This document shows positions 55,509-64,000 of a stretch of 64,000 nt of DNA, piece after piece. Position 1 is the stretch's first letter; every line of letters starts with the position of its first letter. The position numbers and the translations under genes are program-made. The notes below the pieces were generated by a model. It did no database searches and was not told the DNA's origin. It was given only the letters and a program-made list of their open reading frames with translations. Source of the stretch: Seriola aureovittata. Taxonomy: Eukaryota; Chordata; Actinopteri; Carangiformes; Carangidae. The stretch covers positions 20,156,776 through 20,220,775 of the forward strand of contig NC_079379.1 of NCBI RefSeq assembly GCF_021018895.1, given 5' to 3'.

Positions 55509-56606
55509 TATAATGGAAGGATCTTGGAATCAGTTACTGTGATGTAAACTCAGGTTCATTATTTGTTCTGATTTTATTTCCTGCAACCTCATCTAGAAAA
55601 TATTTTTTTATTTGTTTATTCATTTGTGTGTTTGGATCCTCATTCTCAGGGACCCTAGGGGAAAAATGGTTACAACAAATACATGAAAGCATATAAATGA
55701 CATAAATTAAAAGCAAATGTAAATCAGACTCCACAACTCCTGCTCTTCCTGACCATGTGCAAACTTGCACTTTTTCATGTACATATCGTGTGTATTGTGT
55801 ATATTGTATTTATTAGTGTATATTTGGTATATTTTTGTTGTATATTTCCATAGATGTTTTATTCTATAGATGTTTATTTTCTGCTGTGGTAAATGAATTT
55901 CCCAGTTGTGGGATAAATAAAGTTAATCTAATCTAATATGCATATATGTATACGTGAACATACATGTAATTGAATTAAACAAGATAACTTGCAAGTTGCA
56001 CTGTGATTAATGTCCATATTTACTCAGTCTCCAAAATCAATATGGAGCAATATATTTTTCATTAAAGTCTTAAGTCCATTTATGATTTTGAAATCAATCT
56101 TATTCAGGGATTCTCCAATAAATGATGGTTAATTATGTCACTGAATGGCCAGTGACCCTGATGTGTTTACCTGCACCTACCTCCTGTAATGTGCTATGAG
56201 ATGAAATGAAATGGCATCTTTTAATAACAGATGTGGCTCTGCCCGTTTGAGATAGAAGTGTGTTGGTATCACTATGGACCAGGACCTCTCCTTAACATCA
56301 CCCGCCATGTTGGGGTAATGAACCTGCATTGTAATCATCAATCGTAATGAAAACGCACGACTCAAAGTTTCTCTTGCTGATACCTGTGGTTAAATGTGTT
56401 GTTGCTACACAAGCTGCAGTTTTCATTTCTCCCATCAGGTTTAGCACCACACCCAAAAATACAGACACCCTGTTACACAAGAGAAAAATCAAAGTCTCGC
56501 TAATAAAGATATAATTTGGATTCATGTTAGAGTCTTATTGTATTTCCTATTCGTGGTATAATCAGGTTTGAATGTTGGAGAGCCACTCAGGAGTTTAGCA
56601 TCTGAC

Positions 56607-56640
<34 letters not shown>

Positions 56641-56886
56641 ATGTTTTTACTGCCGCTCCTTGTACATTCACACATTCACAGAGACATCTTGTGTGTTTAA
56701 ACCAGTTCTATAACATTCCTGTAGTAGAACAATCATCATCTCATCATTGTGTTTGTGGATTCAATCGGTCACTGCCACGTAGTATTTACATCTAATAAAG
56801 GTCAATCACATTGTTAATCACATTTTGGTTTCACATAACAACGAGGAAACCAGGACGACGCGAATGATTTAACTTCTCTCTCTCAT

Positions 56887-56894
56887 TTTCATTT
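56887..56894 (-). promoter_or_regulatory. Candidate IRF core upstream of A3
   Basis: TTTCATTT, reverse complement of AAATGAAA (AANNGAAA core), 15 bases before the A3 start. Position matches the motif before A2. Weak on its own. Confidence 0.3.
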
Positions 56895-56908
56895 ACTCAT
56901 AACTTAAG

Positions 56909-58392
56909 ATGGTGAGTAGCTGCTTTTAAGTGGTTTCATTTCTAAATATGTTGATTGTTGAAATATATCCTAATGTGTCCTGTATTATTTCCAATTATTT
57001 TTGTATACCATCAGGCTGATGCACAAAAAAGAAAAAGGTAAGATTTACTCAACCACGAGTAGTTACTGGTGCATTCTGCTTTTCATTTCTCTAAACTGAT
57101 GTTTTTTTATTTTAGGCAAGGCACTCCAATGAGTGAAGATGGTCTCAAAGAGAATTCTTTAACAATCATTAAAAAAATGATGGAACTGAGTGAAAAGACT
57201 CAGGAAGATACTTCAATGTTGGTGGATGAGGTATGACTGATGGCAACAAATCAGTTTTTGGACATAACGTACGGCGTGGTCAGTTTGTTTTGAACATATA
57301 CAACATAGGAAATCATATCTCTTTGTGTGTGACCTGTGTTTTGACCTTTCAGATTCTTCACAGCATCTTCTTTTTGGAAGTGATCAATGATACAAAGTTT
57401 TCCCCAAACAATATTGTGAGGGATGAAAAGATGTTGAATGAATTGAAAACTCGCTTCCCAAACCCTTTTGACCACTATTCCTCTCGTCTACCCAAGCGAA
57501 GTCCAATTTCATGTGTGTTAGACATGGTAAGATTATATTTTGTTAAAAGATGATACAGTTTGTAAAATTGTAAGGTCTTGCTACCTCACTTAAACATATT
57601 GAAATGTCACAGTTTATGATTAATGTACCGCAGTAAATTTCACCCACACAAAGCTTGACTCAGTGGATAATTCTGCATTTGTGGTGATAACAGCAGCTTG
57701 ATAATATATGTTTTTGCTTGCAGATTGTCCGCCTGATTGGACAAGAGAATGAAAACCAAATAATAAAAATGCTCCAAGATGTCATCAGGCCAAAGTCCGG
57801 GGATAATAACAGCAAAAAAAAGCGTTTCACCTCGTCCACCATCTGTGTCTCTCAGAAGACCGAGGGCCCAGATTCAGCCCGATACTATGGAGTCTCCATG
57901 TCCACTTCTGGCCGTCATCCCGGGAGGATCATGGTGGCTGCCTCCTGTTTAAGCGCCTGGGACAGTCATGTAGCTGATGCAGTCATGACCTACTGTCCAG
58001 GCACGACCAAGAAATCATACTTTGATGGAACAATCCAGCTTCCAGAGAGTGTCAGGTGCCAGGCGTTTAGCCTCAGCACAGGAGATGAAATGCCTCCATG
58101 CAGATCATGTGGGAATTTATTTGGTTTGTACAAAAATACAGAAGACGAGGGGTGGGCCTATGGCAACTGTGCTGAAGTTGAGAGCCTGAGTAACTTGCTC
58201 AAAAATGAGAATGAAGTTAAAAAGCAAGTACAACCAACATCTCAGATGTGTAAAGATGAGAACAGACAGAAGGCTAAAAAAGAAACGAAGGATCATCTTC
58301 TGGATTTACTGCAGAAAGTGAAATTTAAAACGGGTTTAGAGTTCTACACACCACAGAGAGGGTTACCTCTTAGAAATGGGGGAAATGTTTAA
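56909..58392 (+). CDS. Family A protein 3, deaminase-like zinc-motif candidate
   Basis: Paralogue of A2 with the same five-exon layout: 56909-56911, 57015-57037, 57116-57230, 57353-57526 and 57724-58392, in phase, 327 aa. Exons 2, 3 and 4 have exactly the lengths found in A2 (23, 115 and 174 nt). The N-terminal part differs (ADAQKRKRQGTPMSEDG against AAERRAERDEFVESEN), and so does the C-terminus after NRQK (ending RGLPLRNGGNV). The core with HVADAV, PPCRSCG and GNCAE is almost unchanged even at nucleotide level. A variable spot lies between the two motifs (YKNTEDEG here, CTDVKQL in A2) and another before the core (a Lys-rich GDNNSKKKRF). Function unknown; zinc-dependent deaminase-like activity is a hypothesis. 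Confidence 0.8.
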
Positions 58393-58584
58393 TAGATAAA
58401 AGTGATATAATTGGATATTGGTGATAAATGTGTTTTCTTGTAGTATTTTGGGGAAAGCCAGTTTAGTTGGGCATTTTCTTTAAGCAACTTGTGAGAAGGT
58501 AATTTTGTCTTAAAGTTGGACACTGGACTGTATGTAACCTGACAAATTATAAAATATGGAGTTTTTGTTTATTTCTCTGAATGG

Positions 58585-58746
58585 TCCTAAAGGAGTTTTT
58601 TTAAATTGAAAACAACTGGACTAGGTTATTTGTCTGGGAAGACGTTTCACCTCTCATCCAAGAGGCTTCATCAATGATCGATGAAGCCTCTTGGATGAGA
58701 GGTGAAACGTCGTTGTTGTTTTCGATTTAAAAAAACTCCTTTAGGA
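58585..58746. repeat. Large palindrome after A3
   Basis: Two perfect 32-base arms (58641-58672 and 58680-58711; arm begins GACGTTTCACCTCTC) separated by 7 bases. Looser symmetry extends outward: 'tcctaaaggagttttt' on the left and 'aaaaactcctttagga' on the right. The arm sequence with 'catccaagaggcttcatc' is a repeat motif seen widely in fish genomes. It lies about 190 bases after the A3 stop, so a transcript through it would form a strong hairpin. Confidence 0.9.
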
Positions 58747-59206
58747 TACTATGACCTGGACAAATGAGAATATACAGAGGCTTCTCTGAATGGTAATATT
58801 CTCATTTGTATATTGTAACTCTGGGTTACTATTTCTGTTGTTGTGTAACCTTACGTTTATGTCAAACAATACCTATTTATATATTTTTCAATCAAAATAA
58901 ATCTTGTGATTTTGGACATACACATATATGGACACTTTATTAAAATTTTGCATTGGTTATGTTGTGTTGCTATTAAGATATGCAGTGCCTAATGGTGATT
59001 TATTGCACTTAATTCAATTGTCCCTGTGGCTACTGTTGTTATGTATGATTTGCTGAGTTATTATTCATTGTTTCTTTTTATTCTCCTTTTCCAAGTTTGC
59101 ATTCTGATAAAACAGCAAAAAATAACAAACACATTTAAAAAAACGGTAAACGGTAAAATACACCGTGAATGTTTGACCCTTGAGTATAAAGGGCTCTGTT
59201 TATGGT

Positions 59207-59217
59207 GAAACCGAAAC
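59207..59217 (+). promoter_or_regulatory. Interferon-stimulated response element (ISRE) before gene B2
   Basis: GAAACCGAAAC is a perfect match to the ISRE/IRF consensus GAAANNGAAAC. It lies about 150 bases upstream of a plausible 5'UTR exon donor (GTAACT at 59356), in promoter position for B2. Confidence 0.6.
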
Positions 59218-60164
59218 CTCTAGTTTATCATAAACCACGTGATACTCCAGAAAAAAACGACAGAAGCCTGGATATGAAGTTCCAGCGGAAACTGCCGAAC
59301 GGAGTCGACACACGGTCCAGAGCTTCGTCGTCACACCTCCCAACACTAACGACTGGTAACTAGTTTATTTGATAAACGGTAATAATTATGAATTGTGTGT
59401 TCATTTGTCGGTTCATGAACTCCTCTTGGCTTCATAGCGGGCTCAGTAAAAACCTGTGGTAGGTGATGCAGCCGGACTCATTTCTCAACAGCTGACGCAG
59501 TTAAATATTTTAGTTACTTCGTGTTATTAACTAAATTTATAGAAGATGCTGTAGGTTGTCGGTGCATTTATTACTCACTTCTTTTTCTACGCGATATTTT
59601 ACGGTAATGATGTTTAAATAAGGTTATCATGCTGAACAGTCGTCTCGTTTTTGTGTTGGTTGGTTTCGTTTTCAAATATAAGATTCATCGTTGTGCTTTC
59701 GTTTTTAAAGTATCAGATAAATACATTAGGAGAGAGTTCTGTAATGCATATAATAAACGCTAATGGAATTTATCCATTTGTAATAGGTTTATCAGTTTAG
59801 CACTATTGTTGAATTTAAGTGGAGTTGGAAAATAACTGGCTTTACATTTTCTCAAGTACGTGACGACAAATTTTTGTTTTTTTTATACTGTTATTCCACC
59901 ATCTTTTATTGGGAAATCACTTTTCAGCAAAACATTTATCTGATGGCTTGACAAAAAGCAGTTTGAGTCAGTTAACATTAGGTGAGAGACAAATAATTGA
60001 TTGAATATATTGGGTTATATTTTGTAGAGATAATTAATTTTTTCCAAAAGAACATTAGAAATATTTATACAACACTTTAACATTTCTACTTAAATTAAGG
60101 ATTCGTAGTTTTTGCGTCACTGCTTTAATGACATTTGTTTTTTCCTAGGTGACAGAGAGCCAGG

Positions 60165-61932
60165 ATGGCTGGAGTGAGGTACCTGCAAACACCATTTTCT
60201 CTTTGTTCAGGGAGGTGGAAATGAACACTGACATATCAAAAGAAACATGTGGACGCATGTTCACTTCAGGACATGTGTTGACAGAGATCAGAAGGCAATC
60301 ATTTATAGGCACCACACATAATGGAAAAAATTTAACCCAACAAACTCCAATAAATTCTGGAGGATCACAAATCGGCAGTCAAACAGAGAAAAACTGTCCA
60401 GCTTATATTGGTGAAATTCTGACTAAAAATGGAAATATATAATCCACAAGACAGCAGTTCTGTCCTTTGAAATAACAAGTTGTTTTCGTGAGTATTTTTT
60501 GTTTGATTGTGAAATAAATGAGAATCCACTCAGACTTCAAAGTTTTAAAGGTCCCATATTTTACACTTTTACAGTTTATTTGAAGAGTAGATATCAATAA
60601 GAAGATATATTTGTGGTTTTAAGTACCAAAAATCAGCTCATTGTAGTTTCACATCTCCTCTCTCAGGCTTTTTTCTGGAGTTCTAGCAACAACAGGTTGG
60701 TCAGCCAATCAGAAGAGAGGAAGCTCTGAGCCTCTCCTCTGATTGGTGGACTGTTTTGTTATTGAGTAAAAATACAGCAGAGTAAACAGTCAGGAAAACA
60801 CTCAAAGGGATGGATGGTGGGTCCAGGTGGGCCGTTCCTGGGGCCTGGCTGAGGGCGGTGACTGTTTTGTTGTGACATCACAAAGTTTCGGAAGTCCTAA
60901 CGGCTTGTTTTAAGGCTCAGTTTCTGAATATGAGCTGTTTGCATTTTTCTCTGTGGACCGAGCGCTTTGATATTTTCACAGTATTTATATAGAACCTAGA
61001 TCTACTTTATAATTAAAAAAAAGACATGGACATCTCACTTCATACAATTTGGGACCTTTAATTTCCTAGTATACCTCATGGGTGAATGACTAAATTGATC
61101 CCAGCCTCTATTCTGCCATTTGTAAATGGACATTTTGTAACGTACCATGTTCAGTGTCACCATTTTGTAACTTCCTGTCTTTTCTGTGTTTCAGTGTGGC
61201 CAGTCAGCCTTTTATGCCTGATTTTCAGCAGTGCAGCAGAGCAGAAGGTTGACTACACATCTTTCCCTTACACACCATGATATCTTTGTTGTTTCGTCCT
61301 TCAAATATTTCTACATATTTTTCATCTTTTGTTGCAGGTCGAGATTACCTGGCACAGGTATCCCACTTTGTGTCCAAAAATAAACACAAGACGATAACAT
61401 TAAAGAATCCAGCCGATGCCATATTGAAGGTAGCAGGGGTTGAAGACACCATTTACAGAGGCAAACATGATGAGGTGAACGGGTGGGGAAAATTCTACCT
61501 TCCCAAGATGGTAAACATGCTGGTTATAGGTGTAGTGGAGGGCACCTCATGCACGTGTGACCAGCTTGTTCTGATGACCTGCGAGGACAAAAAGCTGTAC
61601 GCCTACGATGGAGAGGAGCTGCATCTGGTGGCTTCACACCTGGATCAGTTATGTAACAAGGAAATAGAGTATCCAGCATCCAAGAGCTACTACAACGGGG
61701 AGGCCTTCGAAGATACGGTAAGAAGTTACAGTCATTTACAAGGAATCCTGATGATAGTGATTGATCACCTGTACTGACAGGTGTTTTTTTTTATGTGATG
61801 TAGACTGAGGCGGACTGGGAAAAGGTGAGGATGGGCCCTGTGGGGAGGAGTTTGGAGCAAGAACATCAAAAACTGGTGAAAAAGAACAAGTCGGCATTCT
61901 TGGCAAGTCTCAAAGGAGCAGGACACAAATAG
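60165..61932 (+). CDS. Family B protein 2, function unknown (tandem array)
   Basis: Paralogue of B1. Coding exons 60165-60178, 61195-61247, 61338-61717 and 61804-61932 give 191 aa in phase. The 380-nt core exon has the same length as in B1 and shares DEVNGWGKFYLPK, VIGVVEGTS, CDQLVLMTCEDKKLYAYDGE, ELHLVAS and EYPASKSYY. The N-terminus is unrelated in sequence (MAGVSVASQPFMPDFQQCSR), and the second coding exon has a weak donor (GTTGAC), so that exon is the least certain. The first exon begins with the same 'gtgacagagag' as in B1 (after CTAG). A possible non-coding exon ends at 59355, and the stop (TAG) is directly followed by GTGGGT, a possible 3'UTR intron joining to about 62178. No known domain seen. 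Confidence 0.75.
60545..61062. mobile_element. Non-autonomous DNA element (MITE) in B2 intron
   Basis: Begins TTAAAGGTCCCATATTTTA and ends CAATTTGGGACCTTTAA, i.e. terminal inverted repeats around AAAGGTCCCA. The interior is non-coding. It matches a MITE type I know as common in fish ('aggtcccat...gggacctt'). It lies between the first and second coding exons of B2 and has no counterpart in B1. The outermost TTAA may be a duplicated target site. Confidence 0.75.
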
Positions 61933-61934
61933 GT

Positions 61935-62744
61935 GGGTATTTGTCCTGACATTGTCTGTGATGCAGGGTGAATGTTTAAGGGAATAATGACTTGAACTTG
62001 AGCCACTCACAAATCGTTCAGCATTGATTATTGTCTTGACATTAAATATCACTGTTGCCTGCTGGGAGGTAGAAACATAATTATTCATGCAGAGTTGTCA
62101 GATATATCATGGGTTGATCATGGAGTACCTGATATATGCTATATAATCACTTGGTTTATTTATTTCTTTATTACAGATCCTGGTGGTTCCCAAAAGGAAA
62201 GACGTGCTTCAAAAGTCTTCAGTCTTCATCATTCATCATTTTAAAGGCAGTCAGCTGAAATCATTATAATCGAAATCAATGCCCAGCTGTGTGTTCATGA
62301 AATGCTTGTGATTGTTCCCCCTCAGGCATCGCATACTAAGCGAGGCTGGTTGTGTAATCTGATCTCTGTGTTTTCCATCCTAGAAGCGCCATCTTGTTTT
62401 TGTCAGTTGATAGAAGTTGCAAAATCTAGCGGAAATTGACAAAGTTGTGATGCAGTAACTTTTGCCACTGTAGCTACGGATGGAGTCCGACATCAACAGT
62501 AACAAATTTCATGTAAGCCTGTCTCCACATGTACCAGGGGAGAGTCAGTACGCCAGGGGCAGGTAACCAGGCGATCACAGGGCTTAACAGAGACAACCGT
62601 AGTTACAGACTTGTTTGTGATTGAACCGAATGTGTATTTCTGTTGACTATGGCAGAAAGCCAGAGAACACTGACTACAAGGAGAACAAGAAAACACCACC
62701 CTGAAAAGCCCCGACTCCACCCTCGTGAAACCAAATAATATAAT

Positions 62745-62795
<51 letters not shown>

Positions 62796-63540
62796 TAATA
62801 CTGGCTTAATCATGTAGTAAAGTTTCAGTTCCTGCTGTTTAGCAACTTACTTCCTTATTTTGTGCTGTCATTTGTAGACTCACGGTGAATTGCGCTGACA
62901 TACAGTAAATGATAAAACTACACAGTTGAGATCTCTTCGTGTTTGTGTCCTTTTCCTCTTGTACAAATCCTTTCATTTAATTCTACTCTACAGTTTAGCA
63001 TCTGACCTTTGACCTTACATGAAACTGTAATACTGCAGCAGAGACTAAATAGTAATGAGCGTATGATGACTGAAGTAGAATTAACTTTATCTAAATCACA
63101 TTTCCTGTCTGTGTGACTTTGAAATACAATGATATAATAATGCAACACATAACTATCATATAAATATGCCACTCAGTGAGTTTATATCAATCATGTTGAG
63201 GTTGATATGATGTCTCCAGGATGTGTGGAGACATCCATACATTTTCTTATAGAATTACTGTATAACCGGATCAACATAGGAGGCCTGTTATCACAAATAC
63301 CGGAGTGAGATTTAAGAACTTCAGTTATTCTGTACATGACGTTGCACCGGGACAAATGGAGCAGTTTATTTTCTATAGCAGAGTAGATCTTGATTATGGA
63401 TATGGACATATACAGTACACGTTATCAGTCGTGTTATGACCCTCACTGACTTTGTACTGGGTTAAATGCTTATCCCTGGTTCCTGGCTGAATGTGGACTT
63501 TACTGGAAATCACATGATGCATCTGTTTAAGGCACTGCTT
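61935..63540. other. B2 3' flank and spacer before A4
   Basis: Probable B2 3'UTR sequence followed by spacer. (TA)n at about 62748-62792. No further gene seen. Confidence 0.5.
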
Positions 63541-63558
63541 TATAAGGAAGGGTTTTAC

Positions 63559-63568
63559 TTTCTCTTTC
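63559..63568 (-). promoter_or_regulatory. ISRE-like motif before gene A4
   Basis: TTTCTCTTTC, reverse complement of GAAAGAGAAA, a perfect GAAANNGAAA core, 17 bases upstream of the A4 start codon. Same relative place as the weaker motifs in front of A2 and A3. Confidence 0.45.
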
Positions 63569-63585
63569 ATTCTTATGCTGCAGCA

Positions 63586-63953
63586 ATGGTGAGTAGCAGC
63601 TTTCTGCTGGCACTGACACTATATCCAATGAATTCTGCACTGCAATATAATATATTACTTAATATATTTCTGTTATCTGTGATATATTTAATTGTTTAAT
63701 TGTTGTTTTTCCCCCTGATGACTGAAGGAAGAGCAAAAGAGGTGAGTCAGCTGATTCTGCTGCACCGCAGTTTATCAGTGCTGTAATGTGTTTTTAACTC
63801 TTTAAAATGACACTATACCTTGATCATTATTATTGTAGAAAAGAAGAATTTCTGAAAACTCAAGAACCTTTTAGGAGAAATGCCTTAAAGCTTATCAAGC
63901 AGATGCTGGATTGGTGTAACACGACTCCAGGAAGTAAACCCTTGGTGGATGAG
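63586..63953 (+). CDS. Family A protein 4, 5' part (runs off the window)
   Basis: Same opening layout as A2 and A3: a one-codon exon (63586-63588, ATG before GTGAGT), a short exon 63728-63741 (14 nt, nine shorter than in A2 but the same phase) and a 115-nt exon 63839-63953 ending PLVDE before GTAGAG. The protein so far is MEEQKRKEEFLKTQEPFRR followed by NALKLIKQMLDWCNTT and the shared LVDE. The remaining exons lie beyond the right edge. The sequence is clearly more diverged from A2 and A3 than they are from each other. Confidence 0.7.
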
Positions 63954-64000
63954 GTAGAGTAAAGTGGATGTTTTCTGTTTTTGAAGACAATCATATCCTA

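Noticed and set aside
51866..55770. Minus-strand ORFs of 78 codons repeated in both A copies
   Set aside because: Their identical recurrence comes from the segmental duplication; they are antisense to A exon 5 or in its 3' flank with no independent support.
54013..58392. Family A as the known secreted fish AID/APOBEC-like (SNAD) deaminases
   Set aside because: Those carry a signal peptide and the usual xAE then PCxxC order; family A has neither. Kept only as a general deaminase-like hypothesis.

Overview
The window looks like nuclear DNA of a ray-finned (teleost) fish. It has intron-rich vertebrate genes with GT-AG junctions, long (CA)n/(TG)n arrays, dispersed repeats typical of fish genomes, and a conserved neighbourhood. 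The human orthologues of the three recognisable genes (ABHD5, SNRK, RPL14) all lie on chromosome 3p22-p21. Gene structures were read by hand from splice sites, reading phase and family knowledge; nothing was searched or aligned by computer.

Layout. 1-9.1 kb: no gene recognised; dispersed repeats and microsatellites. 9.1-13.2 kb, + strand: abhd5 (CGI-58, lipid-droplet co-activator of ATGL), seven coding exons. 13.2-21.7 kb: repeat-rich intergenic DNA with two copies of a palindromic MITE-like element. 21.7-39.9 kb, - strand: snrk (AMPK-related kinase), complete, seven coding exons plus a 5'UTR exon; one intron carries a 5'-truncated L1 LINE with a perfect 15-bp target-site duplication. 42.6-46.5 kb, - strand: rpl14, six coding exons, with a TOP-like 5' end and a perfect NRF-1 palindrome upstream.

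48-64 kb, all + strand: a tandem array of two interleaved multi-copy families that I do not recognise. The order is B1, A1 (fragment), A2, A3, B2, A4 (runs off the window). Family A (about 320-327 aa, five coding exons, the first of which is only the ATG) has an invariant core with a PPCRSCG motif and, further on, a GNCAE motif. These are the two zinc/catalytic signatures of the deaminase superfamily, but in reverse order. Family B (about 191-201 aa) has no motif I can name. Several copies have a perfect or near interferon-response motif (GAAANNGAAA or the AANNGAAA core) just upstream. The cores are nearly identical between copies while the ends diverge, which suggests gene conversion plus diversification. 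This array is the best candidate here for an undescribed system, possibly a fish-specific antiviral or immune gene cluster. That function is inference.

A second theme is repeats acting close to exons. In abhd5 and snrk, three 5' splice sites are followed almost directly by CA repeats, and abhd5 exon 4 sits between complementary (TG)n and (AC)n arrays.
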